Positions 24,738 through 36,346 of a stretch of DNA of 64,000 nt are shown piece by piece. Origin of the DNA: Aegilops tauschii subsp. strangulata (taxonomy: Eukaryota > Streptophyta > Magnoliopsida > Poales > Poaceae); contig NC_053038.3 in assembly GCF_002575655.3 (NCBI RefSeq), forward strand, positions 141,996,885-142,060,884, in the 5' to 3' direction. The position numbers and the translations under genes are program-made. How positions within the stretch are numbered: position 1 is the stretch's first letter; every line of letters begins with the position of its first letter. Below the pieces are notes generated by a model. That model worked only from the letters and a program-made list of their open reading frames with translations, made no database searches and had not been told where the DNA came from.

Positions 24738-27700
24738 TTATGATTGATCACCAGCTTGCCCTGACGGCTGCGGATCATCTTGCACCGGTTCATCCTCTTC
24801 GTCTCTACCTAGCGGCTGGAAGTCAATAGTTGTCCAGTCGATCCCAGTTAAAGCTTGGAACACAGCTTCGTCACTTATAAGGGTTGACGGTTCAATATCA
24901 GGAGCATAAGTGTGCTTACGGATTGGAGGGATCAGATTTTGCGCTTCCGGAATTGGTGCAGCAACCCGTTTGTTCTTGTCATCATAACTTGCCTGATAGT
25001 ATGAGAGATCATCTTCTTCAGCCAATTGACAAGCCAGTGGACGTACTTCCCGGTTTATGGCGCGGAGATCCTCCTGGCCAAATTCTGATCCGTCTTCTTT
25101 TAAGCTTGGGAAGCCTTTAGCCACGTCCACCGGATCAAGATCAGGCACCCACGCCTTTGCCCGAGTTAGAGCGGTCAGAGCTCCGGCCCTTGCCGCAGCT
25201 TTCTTTAGTTCTTCAACCCGGGCAGGCAGCATGGATAGCCTTTCTAAGGTGTCCTTGATCAATGTTGGAGGAGGTTTATTGTGTGAAGCGGTGCAGATGA
25301 TCCGATGCGTGCCGGTATACAGCTGCTCTATCAGAGTATAGGCCACATTCAATTTCTTCTATACATCAGAGCCCAGATGGCTCCTCACCATTGTACACAT
25401 TAGTAAACCAACAACACATGGGAGAGATATGTTGAAAGTACTAAGGAAAAGATGTTTTACCGAACACAGCAGTAGTCATGGCATGAATCTGCCGCTTTAC
25501 GCCGGTCAGTTCATCAACTACCGGTTTAAGGGCGGCTTCTGCATTTTCAGCCCTTTTTATCAAAGCGGATTTTTCAGTCTCCCAATCCGCCCGCTCTTTG
25601 TTGAAGCCCTCTTTCAGTTTCTCCATAGCGCCTAGAGCGCAGGTCAATTCTTCCTTCGCTTTGGAGGCTTCAGCTTGTTGGGACTTCAGGTTCTCTTGCA
25701 GATCAGCGGTTTGGTTTTCCTTCTTGCTCAGTTCAGCCTATAAAGAGACAGATATATAATGAGGTGACAGTACATATTTGAAGTACCAAGCACATAACAA
25801 GTTATGCCCTTAGTACTTGGGGGCTAATGCATGTTTGCTCTTAATCATAAATTTTTACAAGTCCCAAGAACAATACAAGTATTAAGCTTGGCACTTGGGG
25901 GCTAATGTGTATTTGCTCATAAAATGCTGATATGGGAATTCTTCTACAAAGTCCCGGTTCATCTTTATAAAGTTAAACCGGCCCTTGCGGGCTACATCAG
26001 TGAAGTTAAGATGCATTGTTGCAAACATGAAATTGTTACTAAGTCCCGGTTTAAATTGGTATCTTAAACCGTCACTTGGGGGCTACTGGAGTTGATAAGC
26101 TGCAATTAAATATAAGAGAGAAACACTTATGAAGTTACCTCATATCGCTCCTTCATCATATTTACCAAACCGGCTTCATAGTCACGGCTGGTGTACAGAC
26201 GGTTCAGGAAGCCAGAGTGAAGATCTTGAGCATTCAGATGGGCATAATTTGACAAATCGGCGTTCCATTTGCCTTTGCCAATTGCAGAGAGCTCATCTTT
26301 GGCAGTATGCTTTGACAAAGCGACAGGATTGCCCGGAGCGGTGTGGCCAGTGCCAGTAATCATAATGTCATCATCTTTGTCATCAGCAGCCGTTACTGGG
26401 GTTGGCGGTTTGTCAGTATTTTTAACTGGACTTGCCAGTTTATTGTTAGTTCGGACAGGGCTGGTTGGCTGGTCAGCATGGCTTGTGGTGTCAACTTCTG
26501 CCTTCTCAGCAACGAAGTCATGATCTTGAGGCGGTGGGTCATTCAGTATGGCATCAATGTTGGTCTCTTCAGGATCTGCAGTTTTCTCCGGTTCAACAGC
26601 CACGTCTTCATCGGCCGGTTTATTCAACCGAGCCTTCTTGCTGGGTCTGGGCTTGGCGCTGAGAAAAATAAACATGAGGATCAGTACAGTATATCAAAAT
26701 AGCAACATCAAGGATAACAACAAGTGTATAGCTCACCCAAGAACCGTTTTGAGGGGTGGAAGTTTTGTGGCCGACGACTCGCCGGAAGATGAGTGAGAAG
26801 TACCCTGATAATTTGAATCAGACGGGTTAAGAGGCTGGCAGAAACAACCTGCTTTGGGCCATGAAGTATCAATGGGATAAGAGACCTCTGATTGGCGTTT
26901 CCGAACCGAACTGTTCGGTAAACCGGCGGAGGTAACTACCTGGCCGCTGTGCCGGGTTGTGCGGCGAGCCTCGTGCTGCTGCGTCTTCAAAAGAAAGTTT
27001 GGGTCCAAGTAAGCAAGGGGGTGAGAAAATTTTACTTTCCGGTTTGCTTGACGGATTTTTTATGTTGGCAGAGGATCTGAATTGGAGGAAAGAATGGTTA
27101 CCTCTACGTCATCAGCATGACTGCCTTCAGCGTCGTCCTGATAATAATCATTGTCAATGAGATGTACGAAAAATGAACCAAGAGAGTCAAGTTCTACCTC
27201 TGATTCCGGATTACCCACATCGTCATCATCTGGTAGCTCGGAGGATGCAGTGGTCCTTTTCTTGGCAGGTTTTTTGATAACCTTGGTCTTTGGACGAACT
27301 GGCTTGACCGGTTTATCTTGCGGCTTGACCGGTTTGTCTTGTGGTGGTTTCTTGTTCCAGAATGGATCATCACCCTATCAGAAGATAATCACACTTTCAG
27401 AGAATATTTGGACAAAAGCAACTTCAGATAAAAAGATTATATGATTCTTACAGCTGGCGGTTTGTTGAAAGCGCAGAAAGGGAGTAGTCCGGTTTGGGCA
27501 CAGACAGCCTCCGGTTCGTTCAGCAATTTCTTTACAGCCTCGGTGACTTTTGCATCTGTAAGCTGAATGTCAATGTGCCGCTGAGCATCCTTCAAACTCC
27601 CCGTATACTCACACATCAAACCGGAGCGCCGGCTTAAGGGCAGAATACTCCAGCTTATCCAGCAACGAGCAAGATCAACTCCTGTCAAACCGTTCACCAT

Positions 27701-28339
27701 GAAGGCTCTAAGCTTTGATAATTGGGGAGCATAGTTGGCCCTTTCTTTTGCCGTCAACCTCTGAGGAAAAGGATGTGTGTTGCTAAGGCGTTCAGGGCGG
27801 TAACCCAGCAGGGGGTTTTCATCAGGTGGAGATGTATCCATACAATAAAACCAAGACTGGTTCCACTCTTTGGGGTGACTGTGGAGTTTGGGATGAGGGA
27901 AGGTGACTTCCTTCCTTTTCTGAACCGCCATTCTGCCCAGTTCCGTATTGGGTCCATCCGAGAACTCTGTGCGACGGTTTAAGTGAAAGAAATACCTAAA
28001 CAGTTCGACTGTAGGTTCCTCTTGCAGATAAGCCTCACAGAAGACTTGGAAGTGGCAGATGTTGGTCACAGAATTGGGACCGATGTCTTGAGGGCGCAGC
28101 TGAAAACTGGCTAGTACATCTCGGAAATTTTTTGAACCGGGAGGGCTAAAACCTCGTCCGAGATGATCAGCAAACACAACTACCTCTCCGTCTTTGGGTG
28201 TAGGAGGACTTTCCAGGCCAGGGACCCTCCAGTGGATGACATCTTTCTTGGCTAAAGCGCCCGTTTTAACAAGATTGTTTAACTGCTCTTTGGTTACCCA
28301 AGAGGGAGCCCAATTGCATTCATAGACTTGCTTGGCCAT
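24738..28339 (-). CDS. Intact spliced antisense gene of the Gypsy element (PF04195-like product)
   Basis: Six coding exons on the minus strand: 28339-27452, 27374-27102, 26984-26737, 26658-26139, 25737-25461 and 25327-24738, all with GT/AG borders. Phases agree at every junction and the sum is 2796 nt (932 codons including stop). The start is ATG in the context GCCATGG at 28339, preceded by a 5' UTR intron (28352-28881). Exon 1 resembles the 'putative gypsy type transposon' family (GRGFSPPGSKNFRDVL, HFQVFCEAYLQEEP, LFRYFFHLNR). Exons 2-4 are Lys/Asp/Pro-rich and probably disordered. Exon 5 is a coiled coil (KEELTCALGAMEKLKEGFNK). Antisense genes of this kind are known from Tat-lineage elements such as Grande and Retand. 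Their function is unknown. Intactness beside a broken gag-pol is notable. Confidence 0.82.
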
Positions 28340-28881
28340 GGCAATGGAAATCTGAAACATGATTATTGCCGTTTTAAGATTTACAGTGGACAGCTATACA
28401 TCGGTATAAGGATACAAGCATATTGATAAACCGGATTTGGTTATTCGTAAACCAGAGTCTGACAATGGAAACGGTGTAATGCATTGGCAGTTCAACAGGG
28501 GACTAATGGTATCTACCAGGTCATCATTTTTTCTGTCAAGTTAAACCGCCTAATCTGGCATTAAAGGTATAAGTATAAAGTGTATAAGTGAAGGAAGAAA
28601 CAAGTTTCACATCTCGCCATGGTAATTTCAGATCTACCGCGCGTTGGAAAAACAAAATATATTCTTACCTAATTTCCAGCGTGTTAAAGGTTCACCAAGT
28701 TCAGATGAGTTGGATATCAAGAAGGTGCCTTAACAAAAAGAAAGGAGTCTAAACTACAAAAGGCGCTGAAAATAGTCAGATCTAACCGGCCATTGGTGCT
28801 ACCGAAGGAAGAACAGCTTCAAGCTATGAAAGAATACCGAACCCTAATGGCGGATCTAGGGCGAGAAGAAGAGGGACTTAC

Positions 28882-29035
28882 TGGTGCAGGAGGAAGCGGC
28901 GGAGGATCACCGCTTTTCTCTGATACAATCAGGTTGATGCAGTGGCCTTTGTTGAAGCAGAGATGAACGACGACGGCGGCGACAAAGCTCGAGGGTCGGT
29001 CGGCGCGAGGAAGATGATGACGTGAAGAGGCACGA
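28882..29035 (-). other. Probable 5' UTR exon of the antisense gene
   Basis: On the minus strand this stretch has no ATG and ends at the consensus donor CA|GTAAGT (28881-28876). The matching acceptor TTTCAG lies just before 28351. The transcription start is estimated from the TATA box only. Confidence 0.6.
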
Positions 29036-29061
29036 GGGGGAAAATGGAAAGACCCCCTGGC

Positions 29062-29071
29062 CCTATTTATA
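29062..29071 (-). promoter_or_regulatory. TATA box of the antisense gene
   Basis: Minus strand TATAAATAGG about 30 bp upstream of the predicted UTR exon and outside the LTR, so the antisense gene appears to have its own internal promoter. Confidence 0.65.
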
Positions 29072-29332
29072 AGGGTAGAAAGATAAGCGTCGGGCGCGAA
29101 AATCGAGGAGCCTAAATTTTGGATATGAGGCGAAGCTGTCGCCTCGATTGTCGGAGGCTCATTAATGAAGGTGGATTATACACAGTTTTAAATAACAGGT
29201 GACGTCACGGCGGTTTACCATGATCCTAGAAGATGATGTCACGACGGTTTACAAGATCATGTGAAGATGTTGAAGAAGAAAATTAAGTATTGAGGATTGA
29301 CATGAACCAGTTCAAATCAATCTGGGGCCTAA

Positions 29333-29859
29333 TGTTGGGGATATTACCACAGGGCGTAAACCGGCCAGGAGAGGCCGGGTTAACCCCATAAGTAGTTCAT
29401 CTGTATCTGAAGTCCATGAAGACAGACGGTGACGCTTTATGAAGGCCCAGGGCCCAAAGCCGGTTTAAGGCCTGTAGACATAAACCGACATTGATATGTA
29501 AACTTGTATTGTAAGATAGAAGTAGCAGAGACCGAGCCGGACACGATTATGAGCCGGCCTCGGGATTCTGTAAACCGACGGGCGTCAACCCATGTATATA
29601 AGGGGACGACCCGGCGGCGGTTCAAGGACAACAGACAACAACTCGAGACTCAGGCAAAGCGTATTCGCTCCCTGGTCATCGAAACCCCAGCAATTCCATC
29701 ACAACTAGACATAGGCTTTTACCTTCATCGTAAGGGGCCGAACTAGTACAAAACTCTCTTGTGTCCCTTGTCCGCTTTAACCCCTTTAAGTTAACCCGTA
29801 GCGATGGCTCCACGACTAAGTCCTTTCTCTAGGAAATATGCCGTGACAAAACCATGACA
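29333..29859 (+). repeat. 3' LTR of the Tat-type Gypsy
   Basis: Begins TGTTGGGG after the purine-rich ATCTGGGGCCTAA and ends CATGACA. It is the same 527-bp length as the 5' LTR. Confidence 0.93.
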
Positions 29860-29864
29860 GGTAC
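29860..29864. repeat. Target site duplication GGTAC, right copy
   Basis: Perfect partner of 16253-16257. Removing the Gypsy rejoins the GGGCC-rich CACTA sequence. Confidence 0.9.
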
Positions 29865-30590
29865 AAGGGAATTTACTATTCATTATGGGCTAGAGTCATC
29901 GTGGGCCACTAAAGGGCCTAAAGTTACGAAAGGCCTCATATGGGCCAAAAGACATCATGGGCCATACATGGGCCGAAAGTGAAACGGTCTGGTGTTATAT
30001 TCGACGGCCCACATGACATTGTTGGGCCGATTTTGGGAAGGCCCTAACAGGCCGTGAGTTACCGGCCATAAAATGGGCTATTTGCGAACAGACCCTTAAC
30101 AGGCTTTTCATGGGCTAGCCCGCTAACTTTTGACGAAGTCAAACGGGCCGGCCTTTGTAAGCTAAATGGGCCAGTGGTGGGCCGTCACACGTGTCGACAT
30201 ATCATAGGGGCCTATCTGATCCAATGACGAGCTGACACGTGTTTCCTCCGGCAAATGAGAATTTTACACGTGGAAAATCCCCATTAGTCCAGGCTGTTAA
30301 CGGGTTATCGGATCCAAAACCGGACCCGATAGCTTAACGGCGACCCGTTACGGTCGATGCCACGTGTCAGTTACCCTTGACGAAAGCACTTCCATGACGC
30401 GTCATTTATCATCATGGAAGTGAACACTTCCGTGATGATAATTTTGATATTGTCATGGAACACTTCTACGACAGCACAGGTATGACTATCTTGATTCTGT
30501 CATAAAATCGTCATGGATGTACATACATGACAGAAAAGGTGACCTACTGTGACAAACACGTATCATCACGGAAGTGTATTTTTTGTAGTG
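29865..30590. repeat. Right subterminal and terminal region of CACTA copy B
   Basis: GGGCC motifs continue to about 30180, then a block shared with 12768-13180 runs to GTATTTTTTGTAGTG at 30590. The block contains direct and inverted copies of CTTCCATGA and CATGACAGAAA-like motifs. Confidence 0.8.
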
Positions 30591-31506
30591 AATGTGATGC
30601 TCTATATCTGTAATTATTTACTGTGCAGTGCATTTCATCAATCCAGTTTTAAACATACCGATAGGAATGCATATATTTGCTTGTTGTTAAGCCTGTTATA
30701 GCTAGCATATGTCTCTTTTAAAGTTTTTTGATTGTTCGGTTGTTCGTAGTTAGCATATGTCCAGTTTCAAATGCTATCTTTGGTTGTTCCTAGTATGCAT
30801 TGTTTATTCCAGTCATTCACAACGTGATGTTCTATATGTGCAAGTATGAACTGTGCAGTTCAATTTCATCAGTACCAGTTTCAACAATACCACTATGAAT
30901 GACTACATTTGGTTGTTGCATCTTGTAGTTAACATGCCTTTCCATTTTTATTTAACAATAACCAGTGTACTTACACCGGCACAATACCAGTTTGAATGAC
31001 TATGTTTGCTTGTTGTTAAATATTAGGCATGTTGTAGTTAACACACCTTTCCACTTGTTTTGCTTTACTAGCATGCTTAAACATGCACATTGAAGCTATC
31101 TTTTGGAGATTATTTTGTCTGCCATGGATAATTTTGGATGCTGTTTAGCCTGTTGTGCTTAACATGCTTCTCGATGTACCTACACAGGACAATTTTGGGA
31201 ACGGCTGTTGTTTTCCATCGAGGTTAGTTTCATCACATGGCTTATATATGTTCACTGTTCAGGATATCGGTAGCTGGTGCCATATAGGCCGGGGGCTGAT
31301 AAGGGACTAATCGGTGAATCAGACTTTTAACTGAATATATCTGCAACCCGTTTATCGTTAGGTTAACTAGGGCCATATGTAATATATCTGAGGCTACATA
31401 GCAACATGCACTGTACTTAATGTCTAAATATGCAATCCTAGGCTACATAGCAACAACAAAGAGTGTTACATTAATGTTCTGATGATGTCTAGATATACGT
31501 AGAAGA

Positions 31507-31542
31507 GCAGCAGCAACAACAACAACAACAACAATAACAACA
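31507..31542. repeat. CAR/CAA trinucleotide microsatellite
   Basis: Imperfect run of CAG/CAA repeats followed by AATAACAACA. Confidence 0.9.
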
Positions 31543-31584
31543 CAACCCTGTTTGGATACTCAACTTAGCTAGAGGTTAGAGTTA

Positions 31585-31815
31585 GGGGCTGTTTGATTTT
31601 CGCCTCTGCCTGCCCGGCCAATCTTGGCTAGCCAAATAATTGGCGCAGGATCTGGCCACCCGTGACTTGCCAAAACTTTGGCGTCAAACTGAACTAGAGA
31701 TGTTGGGGTAGGTTGGGCTCACCAAAATATTGGTGCTCATCCAAACAAGGCTCAAAGCATGGTCAACGACCAATTTTTTGGATGGGCAACCAGGTGCTAC
31801 AATCCAAACAGCCCC
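31585..31815. mobile_element. PIF/Harbinger (Tourist-like) MITE, 231 bp
   Basis: Starts GGGGCTGTTTGAT and ends ATCCAAACAGCCCC, flanked by TTA on both sides (31582-31584 and 31816-31818). TTA duplications are typical of Harbinger elements. It seems inserted in another short repeat with GTTTGGAT ends (CTGTTTGGATACTC near 31549, GTTGTTTGGATGG near 31863). Confidence 0.8.
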
Positions 31816-32261
31816 TTAGTTTCTAGCTCATGACTAACCCTGAACTAACTCCATCCAAAGAGTTGTTTGGATGGCAGGGTTAGATTGACAATAAATGCAC
31901 TAGGAGAACTAGCTCCAATTAGCACCTCTTGGATTGGATAGTTTTTTTGGGTGGGTTATAGATGCAACTAGCTCAAACTAGCCCTCATGTTTAGATATAC
32001 TTTAGGGCTATTTGAGCCCGAACTAGCTCAAACTAACTGTAACCCATGGATACAGCAGCAGTTCATCAGCCGATAATTTGTAAGAATGCAGTAAACTCCT
32101 TCCGGCCATAATATAAGATGTTAATTCATCTAATATGTGAGTATGTTGGATGTTATAAGATATTATAAAAGAGTGTTGTACTACATCATTGTGCAATTGT
32201 TGTTTAGCTTCTAATATTAACTTGGTGCTTTTAGATACATATGTCATTGGTAAAGATCCGC

Positions 32262-32758
32262 GCTTCGACCCTTTCTGCGTATGGAGAAATGAGATATAGA
32301 TGAATCAGCATCAAGTGAGGAAGCTGATAAAGATTGTTAGTAAAATGGGTCAAAAGATGGCAATTAAACTATTTGTTTACACTTTATCCAATACAAGAGT
32401 GAACTGCAGGATGATAAGTAAGAACTCTGCAGGCTTCTTTTTACTGCCCATAATGAGTTGTGTTAGATGACAATGTCTGAATCTTTTTCCTTTATAGTGA
32501 TTCCCGAAGCAGTTTACTCAAGATTACCTCTCAAACTACATGATTGGTGGGCATGCAAAGGTTAAAGTATTTCTACCAGAACATGATGATTATCTAGATG
32601 TTTTCATGAAGACCGTGAAGGATGGGCGGTCGGCCATCACAAGGGGTTGGACTAGAGTCGTGTGTGCCTTATGCATGGAGGAGGGCACAATATGGGCATT
32701 CCGCTTCACCTTGTTCAGCAACCAGAATGTATTTCGCCTCTTTCTTTACCGTCTTTAA
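32262..32758 (+). pseudogene. B3 DNA-binding-domain gene fragment
   Basis: Segment one (32262-32420) reads DPRFDPFCVW then, after a TAG, QVRKLIKIVSKMGQKMAIKLF. Segment two (32498-32758) reads FPKQFTQDYLSN, GGHAKVKVFLPEHDDYLDV, RSAITRGWTRVV, EEGTIWAFRF and FRLFLYRL and ends in a stop. The order of beta strands with GW and F-x-F fits plant B3 domains, which bind DNA in transcription factors. The in-frame TGA at the second segment's start and the TAG in the first suggest decay. Confidence 0.55.
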
Positions 32759-32849
32759 TAGTACAAGTATACAACTGTGGTTCATCATTCTTTATTTGGT
32801 TCTTATGTAATTGTTGATATGTACCTATGAATCGAATAATGCATTGTTT

Positions 32850-33600
32850 GTTTGAACCTGATGGATATGAATAAAGCTATAACATACATTCAAATTCAAA
32901 TTCAAATCCGGTACAATTTGAAATAGCAGCAATTAAATTACGGTGAAATTATGCTCTCGAGGTCGTTACGGCACACACGGTTGGTAAAACACAAACGTTT
33001 GCGATATACACCATAATCCGAGACGGTTCACAGAGAGGAAACGTGTGCAAGCATGCACAGAGTTGCCGTTTGCAGAGCGTGTGCGATGTCAGACAATATC
33101 AGAAATGGTGCGGGCGAACTAAACGTTTGTGATAGTTGCCTTATCGTACACGATTCGCAACCATGAACTGTTTCTGATGAAGTATGCATCGTAAATGTTG
33201 CACCACAGAATAGCGTGTGCGATAGTTGTCGCGTACGACGATGTTACGGCAGTCCGACGTTTCGTAATCCTATCCGACGCTCGTACGACGATTAGCTAAT
33301 CTTCTTAATTAGTTATCGCATACGGTTTGGGATAAGCAAATGTGTGTGATTGTATGCTTATCATACACGCTCTATAATAGTGAACCGTTTGTGATGGGTC
33401 ACGCATCATAAACGTAGCACCACAGAATACGGACTGCGATGGCAATGCGAGCACAAACGAGTAGGAGTAATGTATATGCATCTTGGCTCCCTATCCCCGG
33501 CGGTTTCTGGGTCGTGTGGGAAGGACCCCCTATCTCCCACACTCACTTGGCGATGGTTCCAAATGCCGTCGTGGAAAGGGGTTAAAAAACGTTTGTATAG
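32850..33600. other. Non-coding repeat with recurring CGTGTGCGAT/CGTTTGTGAT motifs
   Basis: Motifs such as AACGTTTGCGATA, GTGTGCGATGTC, AACGTTTGTGATAG, GTGTGCGATAG and CCGTTTGTGATGG recur every 40-100 bp. It looks like a subterminal region of a DNA transposon, probably CACTA-like, but no ends were found. Confidence 0.45.
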
Positions 33601-33615
33601 CACCGATGCATACCA

Positions 33616-34362
33616 GTGTATCACGATTTCTTCATGAGGACTTTGCCTAATGTTGCATTGTCGCCATTCGAATTGAAGCCCTATGCTCCTTGGATAATGA
33701 AATTCATCAGAACCAGCTCTTCAATTCACTACAAGGCAGATTTTCAGAATCACCTAAGCTTTTTGCCTCCCATTGAAGTCCTCAAAAGGACTATTTCTTC
33801 AGTTGATGAGAAAGGCAAAGCTGCTGTTATTGATGAAGGCACTCGTCCATTGGATGGTCAGTATTGTAAGGCTGCATCTTACTGCACCAATGATGACTCT
33901 GCTACTCAAGATTCTGCTGCTAGAGCCCATGAGCAAAATCCTCAAGCCACTGCCCAACGAGTGATGACTGATCATGAGCTTCTTCTAAGTCTTCACCAGA
34001 AGGTCAATCACAATCACAAGTGGGTCAAGCTTCAATTTGGCTCAATTCTTCAGGCTATGACCGTCACGCGGAACACTATGAAGAAGAACCATTATTATGT
34101 GCATGAAATCTTCGATCGCACTTGGGCTATTCTTTCGCATATTAACAGTGATGATGACCTCAAGCAGATGGACTTCAAACAGAACTTTGAGTGGTCAAAT
34201 CTACCCTCAGATAAATTCAAGAAGGTCAAAGTTCCTTAGCTAGTCACAAGTTCATATTCTTCATCGTGTGAGACGGATGAAGCTGAGGATCTGGACGACA
34301 CTGCGGTAGGCCCTACAACGACAAACAACCCCGAAAACGCTGGTGCACCTGCATTGACCTCA
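33616..34362 (+). pseudogene. Internal ORF of an LTR retrotransposon, one premature stop
   Basis: Frame 33616-34239 has segments DHELLLSLHQKVNHNHKWVK and HYYVHEIFDRTWAILSHI, is mostly hydrophilic and ends KKVKVP at a TAG. The same frame continues past the TAG (TDEAEDLDDTA) to a TGA near 34362. I recall similar text in the region just upstream of the 3' LTR of an abundant Triticeae retrotransposon. No enzymatic domain is visible. Confidence 0.5.
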
Positions 34363-34878
34363 TGATGATATTCTTCAGGGGCGTTAGTCCTCCAGTTTTG
34401 TCCCTTTTGGTCATTTTATGACAAAGGGGGAGAAATTTGAGTTAGTCTTCAAGCAGGTCTTATATATGGGCTGTTTTTTTTGTTAAGTTACAACTCTCTC
34501 TCTCTTCTAAAGTGTTTGTTGGTTGAGTTGTAAACTTAAGTCCGATGGTGGTCTGATACTTTTGAACTACTTTCTGCATGCTTATTTCCTCAAGTACCTT
34601 AATGCACGCATGCTGAATTTCATCAGACACCAATTTCCATCATGCATTTCAAATTCTTCATATTATATGTTAAATACGTGAATGGATTACAAGATATAGG
34701 GGGAGATCTCCATGATATTATTCTACTATGTGCATTTGCAATCCAAAGCAAATTCCTCAAATATGCACATCTTCAGGGGGGGTTCTTCTATATCTTGCAA
34801 TCAAATTCCTCAATATCAGTATTTACAGTTCATATGTTTATCCCCGTTGAAAACTTAACCTATTTGTCATCAATCACC
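34363..34878 (+). other. 3' non-coding region of the same retrotransposon
   Basis: Contains the purine-rich ACAAAGGGGGAGAAA near 34421 and TACAAGATATAGGGGGAGA near 34690, which are secondary polypurine-like tracts. No gene. Confidence 0.6.
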
Positions 34879-34892
34879 AAAAAGGGGGAGAT
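34879..34892 (+). promoter_or_regulatory. Polypurine tract
   Basis: AAAAGGGGGAGAT directly before the LTR start TGTAAGTGCATC. Confidence 0.75.
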
Positions 34893-36346
34893 TGTAAGTG
34901 CATCTAGTGCCCCTAAGTGATTTTGGTGTATTGAAGACTTATAGGTTAAGAGACTAATGTGTTTGTGAGTATACACAGGTTCTATAAGTCTCTGGGTAGT
35001 TTGATATTTACAAAGAAAGTCGACCCCTAAAACATGAATGTCTTCAGTTGAAGACTTTGGTTTTCTTGAAGACTTTGAAAATGAGGAAATTGGTGTGCCC
35101 ATGAAGATATTGATATCGATGCAAGGATTATGAAGCGTGAAGACTTTTGTTTTCGTAGTTTCATTTTCTCTTTCTTGAGTCATAGTAAACACCGTACTGT
35201 TAAAGGGGGTCGAGGTAAAACTAAGGAAATGTTTCCAAGTGATGCTCATCTCAAAGCCTACACATACCCCATCCTTCGAGTGAAGCCTTTGGAAATCTCA
35301 TACAGTTCAGTCAAGTTCTTCAGTGACAGAGACGAAGATCTTCTGGTATCTGTGGAATTTGTTCTGACTGAGGAGTTAGGAATTCGCCATTGCAGATTAC
35401 CTACAGTGAGGAATTTGAGAGCTCAAATTTCTGACTGTTGCTGTGCTATGCGCCAGGTGTCCCAAATATCTTATCCACCTAACGGTCATATCATTGAAGG
35501 GCATTTATATCTTATCATGTCGGGCTGCTCCCCGGCTATAAATAGCCGCCCCTTTGAACCACTAGTTGGTTGGCTACTCCGAGAGAAACTGACACTTGTC
35601 ATTTAGAGCATCCCATCCTCCGAGGACTTTGAGAGAAAATCATCAGTGAGGAAAAACCCAAAACCCAAACACCTACAACCCAAAGTGATTGAGCATCACT
35701 GAAGAGATTGTTCCTGTGTGGAACCGACTCTTGTTACCTTTGAAGACTGTGCATCTTCTAGACGGTTAGGCGTCAAGGCCTAGAGCATCCAAGAGGAATT
35801 GTGGATCGCCGAGTGACCAAGTCTGTAAAGGTTTGGAAGTCACCCAAAGACTTACCACGAGTGATTGGGCGAGGTCTGTGTGACCTTTGCTCAAGGAGAA
35901 TACAGTAAGGACTATGTGTCCTTTGGTTTAAATACCAAGGTGCTCCAACCAGGCGTACAACTGTCACAACAATTGGAACTGGTCTACCGAATCATTGTCT
36001 TCACCGAGCTACTGGTTCTATTTCCTCAACCCTTTCATTTCCTCGCTCATGTGTTGATGAAATTGATCGTTGTTGTTTGAAGACTTTGACTGAAGACTTT
36101 CTCGATTTCCTCAATCCTATTTCTTCAGTCATCTTGTCTTCTGCCTGGTTATCCTGTTTACACGCTACTTGTGCTCTGTGTATGTTTAATTTCATCATGA
36201 TGACAATGCTACTATCTTGTTATGCATGCACCTGAGTACTTATTCCGCGTAGTTCGTCACTTAGCAAATTCCTCAAGTAGTATATCCTTAGTGAAGAATT
36301 TGTAAATATTGCCTATTCACCCCCTCTAGTCGATATAACGCACTTT
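34893..36346 (+). repeat. 3' LTR of a (probably Copia) retrotransposon
   Basis: Starts TGTAAGTGCATCTAGTGCCC after the polypurine tract. TATA-like GCTATAAATAGCC is at about 35535. It ends near CACCCCCTCTAGTCGATATA. The GAAGACTT-rich text is typical of a common Triticeae family, but I am not certain of the name. The 5' half of the element is missing. The right border is approximate because no clear CA end or target duplication was found. Confidence 0.65.

Larger units (their letters stand above)
16258..29859 (+). mobile_element. Full-length Tat-type Gypsy retrotransposon with antisense gene
   Basis: Two 527-bp LTRs (16258-16784 and 29333-29859) begin TGTTGGGG and end GACA, flanked by GGTAC on both sides. 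Sense coding order is gag, protease, RT, RNase H, a second RNase H-like domain, integrase, as in the Tat lineage. A spliced gene lies on the opposite strand between pol and the 3' LTR. Sense coding is broken by five stop codons and four frameshifts. By hand count the LTRs differ at about 15 of 527 sites (near 3%), pointing to an insertion of roughly one million years at commonly used rates. Confidence 0.93.
13181..30590 (+). mobile_element. CACTA transposon copy B, left end not visible, split by a Gypsy
   Basis: Contains exons of a Transposase_24-type gene (13183-15469), a GGGCC-rich subterminal region (about 15820-16257 and 29860-30200) and a terminal block ending TTTTTTGTAGTG at 30590. The Gypsy at 16258-29859 is inserted within the subterminal region. 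The left side begins in mid-exon exactly where copy A ends, which suggests copy A inserted into copy B and the true left end lies left of the window. Confidence 0.7.
30591..32261. other. AT-rich intron-like or intergenic stretch
   Basis: No coding signal. It holds repeated segments such as GTGATG(C/T)TCTATAT followed by CTGTGCAGT (near 30594 and 30822), a CAA microsatellite and a MITE. It may be intron sequence of the B3-type gene relic that follows. Confidence 0.5.
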
